A stretch of DNA of 64,000 nucleotides, taken from NCBI GenBank assembly GCA_009760855.2, contig WPIO01000058.1:187501-251500 (forward strand), in the 5' to 3' direction. Source of the stretch: Cristatella mucedo (Eukaryota; Bryozoa; Phylactolaemata; Cristatellidae). The translations under genes and the position numbers were made by a program. Each line of letters starts with the position of its first letter. Position 1 is the stretch's first letter. The notes beneath the pieces are model-generated. The model made no database searches. It was given only the letters and a program-made list of their open reading frames with translations, and was not told where the DNA came from. Positions 47,370 through 57,530 of this stretch are shown here, one piece after another.

Positions 47370-47545
47370 GCGTGGGCAAAAAAGCGGGCCAACAAAAGCG
47401 CGTTGACAAAAGCGCACCGACAAAAGCGCACTGACAAAAGAGCACTGACAAAAGCGCGCAGCGACACAAACGCGCAGCGACACAAACGCGCAGGTCAAAA
47501 GTGCGCGCAGATCAAAAGCTCGCCCAGAAATGCGCACAAAAATCT
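47370..47545. repeat. Minisatellite of ACAAAAGCGCAC-type units
   Basis: About ten tandem units of 13-17 bp. They run from GGCCAACAAAAGCGCGTTGA and CAAAAGCGCACCG to ACACAAACGCGCAGCG and TCAAAAGTGCGCGCAG. The units are imperfect. Confidence 0.85.
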
Positions 47546-47875
47546 TTTTTAAGGAATGCTGGTTTAAATAGATATTCACAATTAGAGTATTTATTAGAGA
47601 TAATAAATTCACAGTATAAACCAAATTATGTTTGAATTTACGTCAGCTTTTATAAGTATTTTGAAATTGTATAGTTAAATAGAAAGAATTAATATAACTA
47701 AATAATGTTACCTTATTTTATAATTACCGCATACGCTTAGGTTTTGTGCAATTTCTTGAAGGTAATCTCCAGCTAGGACTGCTCCGAGATAGGTTGTCGA
47801 TGACGCGAGCACGAAGATTCCGCAGTTGCAAAGGAAACCATGGATTTGCACGTCAACCCCTTCACCGTCTGCTTA

Positions 47876-48139
47876 TTCATAGTTAATATATGGAGCCGTT
47901 GCCATTAGAGGAAGACCATCATCAGCCAATTCATCGAAAACAGCAAGAGCAACCATTACGGGAACGAAGCTCAGACATAACATTATTTTGACGTGCATTC
48001 GCAGATTTTCATCGTCACTGTATGCTGCACCAAGATTGAAATCTAGAACCTTGCGCCCAAGATTCTGTCCGAGATCGAACAAACATCCGATTAGCTGCGC
48101 TCCAGGGAAGACGACTGAACAGGCATTCTGACTAGCTTT
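47876..48139 (-). pseudogene. MULE-type transposase fragment, decayed
   Basis: The minus-strand frame reads KASQNACSVVFPGAQLIGCL, then FDLGQNLGRKVLDFNLGAAY, then a YSDDENLRMHVKIM segment and LSFVPVMVALAVFDEL. In MULE transposases the last catalytic acid lies in a DFExA segment. It is followed by a (F)PGA..GC.FH..Q...RK..ELGL block and a ..ALAFVP...V...FE.L block, and this frame has that layout. Directly upstream of KASQNA the expected Glu codon is TAG, a stop. No full transposase frame exists. A possible upstream remnant (DGTLNI-like) lies near 48450 in another frame. Family assignment rests on remembered motif pattern. Confidence 0.6.
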
Positions 48140-49465
48140 CTAAAGATTTAACATTATACTTGCCAGACTTGGAATTTTCATTATTAATACATGAAAAAAC
48201 TGGACGAACTATTGTTACTTCCACACCAGCCTTACAATGTAATATTTGCTTCTTCTTGGTATAAAAGGAAATGGTTTGGCAGAAAGCCAGTTGGATTAAT
48301 TAAATCGCGTCCTTTAAAACATTATCATTATTATAGTTGCGCTCTTTTGACGCGCCTGCATTGGTCGGGGTTATTAACATTGCGCACTTTGCCCTTGCGA
48401 ACTTTAGTTTTGGTGCAGATTCTGGCAAACATTTTAATTTCCAAATTATGTTCAGCGTGCCATCGAGCGTGCAATTGGTCGAGTCGTGCATGAGTGAGCG
48501 TGAACTCGTTTTTCTATAATAGATGTTGTGGAGACTATGCTTGTTCGTTGACGTATACAGCACGCGGAGTCATTAAGGCACGAATTTCGAAAAATGAAAA
48601 CGGTTGTTCACCAATGTATTGAATGAGTGTTTAAGCTTTAAATACACAATTGACAGTCGGGAAATTGGTAAGTTTCAACAAAAATTTGGAGTAAGCTGTA
48701 ACAAACCTATATATCTTGTTAGACTCACCCTGATTCGACATCAACGTCAAACTTAGGCGAAGCCACCTCCCGCGGTCAGCAAGATGCCGAACTTTTTATT
48801 TCTGTCAATGCCACGAAGCCTACAGAACACTGTAGAATAAGCTAGCTAGCAAAGGAGCTCTCCCACCTCAAATACGAAATGCCCAGTCGCTTAAATCACC
48901 TGGAAATGCTAGCCTGTACCCGATCAAAACATTCAGTTGGTGGTGGCCCAGACTGTTCTAATTCGTAGGAAATTAATAACGTAGAATTAAGTTCTCGTGC
49001 GCGCGTACGTTTCTCCAATGAAAGTCACTGCTGATTCACTAACTTATGCTTACCACCACGTGAATGTAAATGCAAATGAAAATATGCACTATCAAAGCTG
49101 ATATTTAAATTTCCTCTGAACCAGACCAAAAGTAAGGAGTCACAAAAAGTAAGAAAGATCTCAACTTTATTAGCAACGGATCCAGAGCAAAGGAGAGTAT
49201 TTAACTATAGCAGAAGACTACGAGAAAAAAACGATATAGAAATTAAGTTAAATTTGTTTGATACAAATATAAAATATTTTGAGGCGTTATTTTTGTTTTT
49301 CCTGCTGTATAAAATTTTACATTTTGTACAGCGAGCAGTCAGTGGACACTAAGGCCCTCCTTCGAAAGCAAAGTTGGAGTTGTTCATGATTTTTTATTGG
49401 TATAGGCTAGTAAGACGTTACACTCCAGTTTTCATTGTATAGGAGCGCTCCGGGTCTGCTGTCTG
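48140..49465. other. No supported feature
   Basis: May include more decayed MULE sequence up to about 48500. The rest is A/T-rich without recognised motifs. Confidence 0.35.
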
Positions 49466-49650
49466 CAGTACGGCATTGCCGCGGAGTCTTAGCCCAGCAA
49501 TACGGTGCATGAACTCAATGATTTAGCCCTTGGGTTCCACTTCCGAAGGCAGAAACTAAATCCTTTTTGCCGTATGCTGGGTGAAAACCGCTAAGGCTCT
49601 TTTGTCGCTAAACAAATGAGTTTTTAATTATCCGTTGTTTATTTTATAGG
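49466..49650 (+). mobile_element. SINE-A copy, degraded
   Basis: Head remnant (GCGGAGTCTTAGCCCAGCAA, CCCTTGGGTTCCACTTCC) followed by the body TGGGTGAAAACCGCTAAGGC, TCTTTTGTCGCTAAACAAAT and GAGTTTTTAATTATCCG. Confidence 0.6.
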
Positions 49651-50034
49651 CAAAGGTCGGCGTGACGTACACGGTCGGCACCTTACCCCGGAAGACAGTT
49701 GGTTCTGGTCCCTGGCAGATCGTGCTACAACGATGTTTCGGGGCAGTAAAGAAGTTATGTAATATTGCACCGACGGTCAGAAATAAAGCGGCAGTAATAC
49801 TTTGGAGATCGTACCCGGACCGAGAGACTCATGCCCGCCCAATTTTGAATGAGCAGTGGTGTTGGCACACCTTGTCTATCTCGACTCTCCGAGGTCTGCC
49901 TTTATTAGCTCAGCGTCGAAATTCAATGAGAGCCTACAGGGTACAGGAAGCGCGTATACTACAAGTTCGTAGGAAGGGGCTGGGAAAAAAGCCCTCCTCC
50001 CATCGGTCTGGCTGGAGGGGCAGATGTCATGTAA
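49651..50034. other. No supported feature
   Basis: A 125-codon plus-strand frame (49662-50039) has no recognised motif and overlaps repeat edges. I do not call a gene. Confidence 0.35.
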
Positions 50035-50130
50035 TGTAATGCATCTCAGTCTGTAACTCCACAAAGCGATAAAGACTATGTGGATGTACGCAACAGAGTT
50101 TTGTATTGCTAACTCACAGCCTGGGCGGCT
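50035..50130 (-). mobile_element. LINE family B, 3' tail fragment
   Basis: TAATGCATCTCAGTCTGTAA, CTCCACAAAGCGATAAAGAC, ATGTACGCAACAGAG and TTGTATTGCTAACTCACAGC match the family B 3'UTR in reverse. Confidence 0.75.
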
Positions 50131-50235
50131 GTAACAGCCTTAATGGCTATCGCCACCACTTGCAGTTGGCAATAAAGAATCTCCCAATGCATGGTTCGAA
50201 CACACGATCTCGATAGTGAAGAGTGGGCACCTCTA
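50131..50235 (-). mobile_element. SINE-A fragment
   Basis: GTAACAGCCTTAATGGCTAT, CGCCACCACTTGCAGTTGGC and AATAAAGAATCTCCCAATGC, then box B TGGTTCGAACACACGATC in reverse. It abuts the LINE B tail. Confidence 0.65.
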
Positions 50236-50549
50236 CAAACTTCAAGCCAACGAATTGCTAGACGATTTAAACCTTTAAACCAGTACTGTAGGCTGCTAAA
50301 CAGTGACTACATAGGGGTGCTAACTGTAGCGAGTAGTTTAGGGACGTTAAAATACGGCAAGCTCGTTGCTGGTTGCTCAGGCAGGAGGCAGAAAGAATTG
50401 AAGGCCAGAGTGACAGCTTGTACATAGCCTTCAATCTCTTCCCGAAAGCCCAACCGGGTTGTTACCATGATTCCAGGAAGTAGGCTATCGCGATTAATAA
50501 GTGCGTATGTTTTATTAATTAAAAATTCGCCTGGAGGCTCTAGAGGCTA
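50236..50549. other. No recognisable feature
   Basis: Spacer before the nested LINE cluster. No motif recognised. Confidence 0.35.
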
Positions 50550-51380
50550 ATAACAATAAAAATAACAACAAACTTGATAAAGCCCCCTTCAGAACTCAAT
50601 CTCTTTCTAGGCGCTTTATATTCGATGCAAAGGAAACACAATCGGACGGTTAGTGGCATCATGCAACAGTGTCATCGTGTGTAACCACAAAAAGGACAAA
50701 TCACAGACAGGGACCTACTAAATGCTGTGATAAATATGTGCGTTTTATTTTTTTTAATATGGTCAAGTCAGGGGATGTCATGACGGAAGTCGGGAGTGAG
50801 TTTCAGGCTTTGGGAGCGTACGAACTAAATGCATGGTCTCCAAAAGATTTGAGGTCTGTACGAGGTATAGGTAAACAGTTAGATTCCGAAAAGCCGGTGG
50901 TACGATGCTTAGCCTGGTGGCGGAGTAGATCTGATAGGTAGGCTGGAGCCAAAGAATGAAGGGACCTGAAAGTGGGTGACAAATCCTTGAAGTCAATGCG
51001 GTGCTTAACTGATAGCCAGTGCAGGTAGGCGTGATGTGGCAACTACTACGTTCAAGACAGACAAGCCTAGCTGCTGAGTTTTGCATCGGCTACACTAGGT
51101 AAGGCGGTTGCTTTCACGACCTCGGTCCCGAGGTCGTGGGTTCGATTCCTGTGGTGGGCGATCCTTTATCGCCACTGCAAGCGGTGGTGATAGCCGTAAA
51201 GGCTCTTCTGTCGCTACAAAAAAGAGGCTGTTTAATCAGCTAGGATTTTTTTATAAGTGCCTGAGTAGACAGGCCGATAGGCCAGCAAGCAGTGAGTTAC
51301 AGAAGTCAAGACGAGATATCACAAATGCATGGACCAATTAAGATGTGGTACCCCTGTCTAGATAAGGCCGAAATTTAGCA
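50550..51380 (-). mobile_element. LINE family A copy split by a SINE-A
   Basis: The 3' tail and 3'UTR run from 50550, and the ORF2 C-terminus goes to 51087. A SINE-A follows (51088-51250), and then ORF2 resumes (GGCCGATAGGCCAGCAAGCA.., CAAATGCATGGACC) to 51380. The split lies within the ALVQLVQNSAARL/PACAIRR coding segment. Confidence 0.75.
51088..51250 (+). mobile_element. SINE-A, best-preserved copy
   Basis: tRNA-like head with A-box region ACTAGGTAAGGCGG and B box TGGGTTCGATTCC. The body is GATCCTTTATCGCCACTGCA, AGCGGTGGTGATAGCCGTAA and AGGCTCTTCTGTCGCTAC, and the end is AAAAAAGAGGCTGTTTAATC. It serves as the reference for the other SINE-A calls. Confidence 0.85.
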
Positions 51381-52560
51381 ATGTTCAGAAATTGGAAATA
51401 CTGACGATCAAAATTGGCTCTGCCAGTGTATCCCCTGTTGAATCAGCTCAAAATCTAGGTGTCATGTTCCAAAGCGACCTCTTGTTAGACGACCACATCA
51501 GCTCCACAATCAAGTCTGCCTACTTTCAGCTACATAAAATTGCTAAAATTCGGACTTGTTTAGATAAGAATACCACGTCTAAGTTGGTCCATGCATTTGT
51601 GACATCCTGTCTTGACTTCTGTAACTCACTGCTTGCCGGCCTACCGGCATGTGCAATGTATTGTAATGTAATGCATCTCCGTCTGTAACTCCACAAAGTC
51701 ATAAAGACCATGTGGGTGTTACGCAGGAGTTTTGTATAATGCACTCACAGCCTACGCGGCTTTCGGTACGCAGTTGGTAGCCAACAGACTTCGTCTCACG
51801 CAACAAAGAGAAAGTGGGAAGCATAGCTGAGTCAGGAGAGCAGTTGAGGTAGTGAGTAGCATAGAAGTAGCAGCTCAGGACCGCTGAAAAGGATGTGCGA
51901 TAGTCGGCAGTAGGAGAGTAGTTGTCGTTGCGTAAGAAATCAGACGATTACACCTGGTGCAAAACTCCACAGCTAGGTTTGTCAGTCGTGAGCGTCGCAG
52001 TTGCCACATCACTCCACTTCTCGCTGACCTGCACTGGCTACCAATCAAGTAACGCATTGACTTCAAGGTTTTGTCGCTCACTTTTAGGTCTCTTCATTCT
52101 TTGGCTCCAGCCTTTCTCTCAGATCTACTCCCCCACCAGGCCAAGCATCGTACCACCCGCTTTTCGGAATCCAGCAGTTTACCAATACCTCGTACAAACC
52201 TCAAATCCTTTGGAGACCGTGCATTTAGTTCGTATGTTCCCAAAGCCTGGAACTCACTCCCGAGTTGCGTCACGACATCCCCTGAGTTGACCACATTTCA
52301 AAAGAAGTTAAAAACACCTATGTAGAACAGCATTTAGTGGGCCCCTGTGACTCGTCCTTGATGTGCTTATGGGTGCTGACACTGTGCATGCTGCCACTAA
52401 CCACATTTGCATGCTGACCCTGTGCATGTTATCCATGTTGTTTATCAAGGATGATATTAATCACGATTCAATCGCGTTTCCCTTTGCAGCAAATGTAAAG
52501 CACCTAGAAAGAGATTGAGTTCACTGGTGTGCTTTATCAAGTGCATTATTATTATTATTA
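51381..52560 (+). mobile_element. LINE family A copy split by a LINE B fragment
   Basis: The left part (51397-51655) encodes KIGSASVSPVESAQNLGVMF.. to FCNSLLAGLPACAM. The right part (51938-52560) resumes at QTITPGAKLHS-like sequence and continues to the C-terminus, 3'UTR, stem-loop and ATTATTATTATTAAT tail. The interruption is a LINE B 3' fragment in reverse. Confidence 0.85.
51656..51937 (-). mobile_element. LINE family B, 3' fragment nested in LINE A
   Basis: ATGTAATGCATCTCCGTCTG.., CACAAAGTCATAAAGACCAT, then GCATAGCTGAGTCAGGAGAG.. to GTTGTCGTTGCGTAAGAA. It is inserted in the plus-strand LINE A coding region. Confidence 0.85.
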
Positions 52561-52737
52561 ATGTTATGTAGCAGAAAGTAGGCAGACTTGACTGTGGAGT
52601 TGATATGTCGTCTAATGAAACGTCACTTAAAAAGTGACACCTAGAATTCGTGCAGATTCAACAGGAGATATGCTGGCAGAGCCGATTGTGAGCAGCAGCC
52701 TATCCAATTTCTGAACCTCACTTGGTTTGCCCATAAC

Positions 52738-52765
52738 TGTATATATATATATATATATATATATA
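52738..52765. repeat. (TA)n microsatellite
   Basis: About 14 TA units within the degenerate LINE A copy, at CATAACTG|TATATA..AAGTTAG. Confidence 0.95.
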
Positions 52766-53067
52766 AGTTAGTTTTTTCATCATTCAATTTAAAAAAATGG
52801 CTGCCATCCGTGTGCAGATGTCATTAATACATGCACCAAGGACGTTGGGAGAAATTGACGTGCTAAAGGGCTGGAAGGGATCAAAGCAGAAATACAACTG
52901 AGTGTCATCCGCATGGAAGTGAAAGCCTAGATTGTGCTTGGCGATCACATCGGCATGAGGGAGAGTATAAACCGTGAAAAAAAGAAAACAAGCATAGTTC
53001 ACTGAGGTACCACATATTTTAGAGGTTCCTGAGATGATCTTTGTCCATTCACATCAATACTCAGGAG

Positions 53068-53251
53068 CAGTGGTTCTCAACCTGTGGGTGGCGACCCCTT
53101 TGGGAAGTCGAACGACCCTTTCACAGGGGTCGCCTAAGACCATCGAAAAACACGCATTTCCACATTTTCACACAATTTAATGGTTAGGGGTCGCCACAAC
53201 ATTAAGAACTGTATTAAAGGGTCGCGGTATTAGAAAGGTTGAGAACCACTG
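53068..53251. mobile_element. SPIN-like non-autonomous hAT transposon (184 bp)
   Basis: Perfect 16-bp terminal inverted repeats, CAGTGGTTCTCAACCT at the left and AGGTTGAGAACCACTG at the right. An 8-bp target duplication with two mismatches (CTCAGGAG/TTCTGGAG) flanks it, and the intact LINE A copy shows the empty site CTCTGGAG. Internal words GGTCGCCTAAGACCATCG, CGACCCTTTCACAGGGGTCG and GGGTCGCGGTATTAGAAAGG match what I remember of the SPIN_NA consensus at both ends. The middle is shortened. It has no transposase. The SPIN family is known for horizontal transfer among vertebrates and some invertebrates. Confidence 0.85.
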
Positions 53252-54748
53252 TTCTGGAGTCTCCTACTGTGATAGGACCTGAACCATTGCAATGCAGTGC
53301 TAGTGGTGCTCAGGCGAGATGAGAGGTGCTAAAGAAGGACTTGATCGATAGTATCAAAAGCTTCCAAAAGATCGAGCAAAACAAGCAGAGGTACTCTACC
53401 CACGACTACATTCATAAGTAGGTCGTTGTACTCCGCAGAGTGACTAGCTCTAAAACCAAACTGGAACTTACTTGCAAGGTTTAAAGTTTCAATATATGAG
53501 TTCACCTGGTCTGCCACGACTCGTTCCAGTATCTTTGATAAGAATAGTAGAAGAGAGACTGGGCGGTAGTTGCTCAAGTTCTCTTGGTCTAGTGTCGCTT
53601 TCTTGAGCAGTGGCCTGACTACAGCCTTTTTGAGAGGTGCTGGGACATGACCTGAGGCTAATGACATTAATTATGTTAGTTATGCATGGCAGCAGCAGAT
53701 CAATGCATCGTAGATGCAGGACAGTGGGGATAGGGTCCAAAGAACTAGTTGTCTTCTTTGATTGCGATATGAACTTCAGGATGAGGTCACTAGTGACCTC
53801 CTTGAATGTAGACATTGAGGTGCTGCAAAGAATTGAGGAATATCATTCTAGTGTGGGTGTGCTGCCATTGTAGGGATGGACTCCCCGATCTAGTCTATCT
53901 TCTGGACAAAGAAGCTTAAGATGCGATCAGATAGATCAACACGAGGATCATTAGGTAAGGAGCTAGCCTGTGAGCAGTTGAGGAGATGGTTGATCGTTGA
54001 CATTGGGATTTTTTGATTTTGCATCTGTGATTCAATAATGTTTTTATAGAAGCTAGAGTTAGCCTTTGCTAGAATCGATTGGTAAGACATACAGCAGTCC
54101 TTATTTGCTTGTCGATGGACAGTCAGTTCTGATCTTGTGCATGCTTTTCAAGCTGCTGTCTTAGTAGACCTAGCTAGTTTCATGTCTGTGGTAAACCATA
54201 GGCCGTCTGGGCGAGGACGCACAGCGCGCTTACTCAGAGATGCAAACTCGTCAAGTGTGTCAGCTAGTGTCGTGTTGTAGCAATCTACCAATGATGACAG
54301 GTCAAAGGGGGACTGAGCAGCAGAGGTGAGGCAGGTATTCTCTCACGTAAAGCATCTATGTCGAGGGTCGAGGTTTCACGATTCACAAGTGATTTTAGAG
54401 GAGGAGGGCACAAATTGTAGACTGAATGAGATATGCATGTGGTCAGATAAGCAAGATTTGGTAATAATTGGTGATGAAAAAGTGCAGTTGTTTGAGAACA
54501 TTTGATCGAGTGTGTGATCCTTGATGTGAGTAGGGCCATGCACATGAGCCACAAGAGACAATCAGTAAGTCAATGCACGAAATTCAGTGCTGAAGGCGTC
54601 AGATAAATTGGCAAAGTGAATGTTGAAATCACCCATAATGAAGAAGGATCGATTTCTTGCACATAGAATCGAAACGAGATTGGAGAAATCTGAGATGAAG
54701 GAGGACTTGGTACCTGGTCGGCAATAGACTACTGCCATCATCGGTAGC

Positions 54749-55134
54749 TTGTCAACGACGAGCCTTCAGTACTTAGATTCAAGACATTTCTCCGAAGGTT
54801 GGACAACTACTCTTTTTTTAGACAGGATTGAAAAGGCTGCTCAAGGCCGCACGACTAGTGTCACGATTAGCGTCGGTTTTCCAGAAAGAATAACTAATTT
54901 GAGAGGGCGATCATATTTTTATAGTTGCCAAAAGGGGTGTGGATTTATTTTTAGAGTACCGTAAGAGAATTCAAGGCGGCACGCCTGTGGCAGAGAGGTA
55001 AATGTTAGCTGATATTTTTTAAGATATAAATCAACAGTCAAGTGACCCGATAAAATAATAATTAAATGTAAAATTAATCGTTTTAGAAGCTAAAGACTTC
55101 GTCCGAGCCAATTTCGAAAAGGTCTAGACCTGCC
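54749..55134. other. Unassigned stretch with a 71-codon frame (54749-54964, plus)
   Basis: The frame reads ..GRTTSVTISVGFPERI.. and ends SYFYSCQKGCGFIFRVP. The Cys spacing is suggestive, but I recognise no family and see no splice sites that would make it an exon. It directly abuts the LINE A copy, so it may be another mobile-element relic. Confidence 0.25.
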
Positions 55135-55300
55135 GCCCTGGTTTGGCCCAATGGTTAAAGTGCTCGCATTTGACGATCGAGGTCAAGGTCACTGTATAAG
55201 CGGGCCCCGAGGTCGTGGGCTCGAGCCCTGTGGCACACGTGAAACCCCTGAATAAAGATTAAGCTGTCTTAGGGCATTATATAGATTAATTAAATTTTTA
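55135..55300 (+). mobile_element. SINE-B copy
   Basis: Head GCCCTGGTTTGGCCCAATGG and TTAAAGTGCTCGC, box B GTCGTGGGCTCGAGCC, then the tail AATAAAGATTAAGCTGTCTT, AGGGCATTATATAGATTAAT. Confidence 0.8.
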
Positions 55301-55482
55301 TTTTCTGTGTGCTATGAATTAGTCAATACAATCGTGGGTATCTATGGGTAACCATACGCTCCCACCAGCTGCGTCCTGGGGGGGGGTACGGACATTTCCC
55401 CGGGACGTTTCCACCCTGGACATTCCCCCCCCCCCGAACATTTCCCCCTGAGGTGGGAGGTAGGTCATTCCCCCGGGTATAT

Positions 55483-55646
55483 GGTTTAGGGTTTAGATTT
55501 TTAGGGTTTAGTGTTTAGGGTTTTTAGGGTTTATGGTTTTAGGGTTTTAGGGTTTAGGGTTTTTGGGTTTTTGGGTTTAGGGCTTAGTGTCTAGGGTTTT
55601 AGGGTTTAGGGTTTAGTGTTTAGGGTTTAGGTTTTAGGGTTTAGGG
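55483..55646 (+). repeat. Degenerate TTTAGGG telomere-like array
   Basis: About 20 units of GGTTTAG, GGTTTTAG and GTGTTTAG over 164 bp. The dominant unit is the plant-type heptamer TTTAGGG, not the metazoan hexamer TTAGGG. Confidence 0.9.
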
Positions 55647-56005
55647 CAGGCTGCGCCTCCGCCGCCTAAATCCACCCTTGCTCGTATTCCGCGCTTTAAT
55701 TAGTGCGTATTAGGGCGTAACTAGATCTCTCGAGCTCGAGTTATACTCAATAGACCTCTGAGGCATAGCGCTCGTTTGCCGGAACGCGCGGCACGCTGTA
55801 GCGCACCCCGCTTTGACGGGTGCGAACGCATGCCTGGCGGCGTCGAGCTGGACCGAACTCCCGCGGGACCGAACTGTATAGCGCGCCGCCGCAGCCGCTT
55901 CAACCGCCACCACTGCTCGCTCTATTAGAACCATCCTACCAATCCATCCATTCTTATAATTATATTGAGTGGATTTTATTTTAATAGAGCGTGAACTTCA
56001 CTTGA

Positions 56006-56008
<3 letters not shown>

Positions 56009-56100
<92 letters not shown>

Positions 56101-56119
56101 CACACACATATATATATAT

Positions 56120-56152
<33 letters not shown>
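56009..56152. repeat. (CA)n then mixed CA/TA microsatellite
   Basis: About 42 uninterrupted CA units, then alternating TATATA and CACACA blocks to 56152. Confidence 0.97.
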
Positions 56153-56153
<1 letters not shown>

Positions 56154-56303
56154 CTGTATTCTTACTTATGCATTCGTCAACATAGGGGGAAATGTCCTAC
56201 CCCGGGAGAAAAATGTCCGGGGGGGAATGTCCCTAGAGTCCACCAGGTGGAGGGGAAATGTCCTAAGAAACGTCCAGGGGGAAATGTCCTACAACCGCGT
56301 CCG

Positions 56304-56664
56304 GCACGATCGCTGTTCCGGATTAATACTGAGTTGATATAGAGTAGCCTCGAGAAAATTCTAAAGCTTTTATTAATTCTATTAAGATCTTTAGCTTATT
56401 ATTAGAGTAAGTTGCCCTTAATCCTGGAAAGCGATCGAGTACGATTGATGGCTGTGTTGCCATATCCTAAATAAAACTTTAAGCCTCAGACGGTCATCAG
56501 AGAGGGCAACCAGACGACAAACACTAACCGCTGGTCTAATTATGGCACCTATTAGGAGGATTTTTAGTGAATCATGATTCACTCCAAAAGACTTTTTAAA
56601 CATCAAAGAGCTCATGCTTGCAAAGCAGAAATTTAAATATTGTGGAAAAATGATAAAATATATG
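56304..56664. other. No recognisable feature
   Basis: Spacer between the foldback element and the pogo-like element. A 97-codon minus-strand frame has no motif. Confidence 0.35.
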
Positions 56665-56666
56665 TA

Positions 56667-57355
56667 CAGTCGTCCCTCGCCACTTTGCGCTTCAACTTTC
56701 GCGGGCTTCACTCTATCGCGGTTTTTTAAATGCGTGCATATTCATTAAAAAGTTGATCGAGTTAGTGAAAATGATACAGAAAACGATCGTTTGTCTCAGT
56801 TAATAATACACCCAAAAATTACAATTAAAATTAAAATTACTGTACGTATGGAACGCGGAAGAAGACGACGACGCACCTTTTGAAGCTACTGCATCGCCTG
56901 AAGACGCTCTTACTGAAGTCATGACTTCAGTAGGAGCGTCTGAGGAGCCGTAACCTTGCTCTTCTTTGCTGTGCTGTACATCTCTTCCTCTTAATCGCTT
57001 TATCACCAAGCACACTATTTTTATAACTTAGTGTTTGTGCATAAGAACTGTGTATGTGCAATTAAATGTATAACAATAATAATACGATATTTGTAACCTG
57101 TAATACGTCTTATTTTTTCTTATTGCGTCTAATTTAATGTTTGGTAATACGAGTGTAATGGTGACTAAAGGGATGTTATTTCATGTCCAGATGGGTCTAG
57201 CAATGTTGAAAACCGTATTTAATGGTCGTAAACAGGTCTTCTATGCTGTAACTACGAAACTATTCGATTTATAAATAAAGAATCCTACTTGGCGGAAATT
57301 CACCAATCGCGGCAGAGTCTGGAACCGATTAACCGCGATAAACGAGGAAAGACTG
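56667..57355. mobile_element. pogo/Tigger-like non-autonomous DNA transposon (689 bp)
   Basis: The ends are CAGTCGTCCCTCGCCACTTT at the left and, reverse-complemented from the right, CAGTCTTTCCTCGTTTATCG. TA dinucleotides flank both sides (56665-56666 and 57356-57357). Both ends run into CGCGG motifs, as in Tigger/pogo elements of the Tc1/mariner superfamily. A minus-strand frame (56800-57015, VIKRLRGRDVQHSKEEQGYG..) may be a scrap of transposase coding sequence but is not recognisable as such. Confidence 0.7.
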
Positions 57356-57361
57356 TATAGA

Positions 57362-57530
57362 TAGTTCATTTGTCTAGCTGAATCTCTATCCAGGCGTTTC
57401 ATATATTCCACTTCATATACGCCACAGCACTCGAGCCCAGAACCTCGGTCGTTAAGGTGAGTACCTGGAACTCGTTCTTCAAAGGCGAGCACACCTTAAC
57501 CCCTGAGCCAAACCAGAGCGGCTAGTTTAT
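57362..57530 (-). mobile_element. SINE-B copy
   Basis: In reverse: GCTCTGGTTTGGCTCAGGGG and TTAAGGTGTGCTCGCC, box B GAGGTTCTGGGCTCGAG, tail GCCTGGATAGAGATTCAGCT. It sits directly beside the pogo-like element. Confidence 0.75.

Larger units (their letters stand above)
52561..54748 (-). mobile_element. LINE family A, long degenerate copy (RT to endonuclease)
   Basis: In reverse order along the plus strand: thumb region (52600-52740), FHADDTQLYFCFD-like RT5 (52890), [18 protein letters not shown]3 (53370), [22 protein letters not shown]1 (53560), linker, then endonuclease remnants LSDHMHISFSL and HVHGPTHIKDHTLDQMFS to 54748. Many frameshifts. Interrupted by a (TA)n tract and the SPIN-like element. 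FHADD replaces FYADD. Confidence 0.85.
55371..56303. mobile_element. Foldback-like element: GGACATTTCCCC arms around a telomere-like array
   Basis: The left arm (55371-55475) repeats GGACATTTCCCC, GGGACGTTTCC, GGACATTCCCCC and GAACATTTCCCCC. The right arm (56183-56303) has the same words in reverse complement (GGGGGAAATGTCC, AAACGTCCAGGGG). Both ends carry a GCGTCC/CGCGTCC word. Between the arms are the TTTAGGG-like array, a GC-rich segment (55650-55930) and a CA/TA microsatellite. No transposase is seen. Minus-strand GC-rich frames at 55710-55934 look compositional. Confidence 0.55.
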
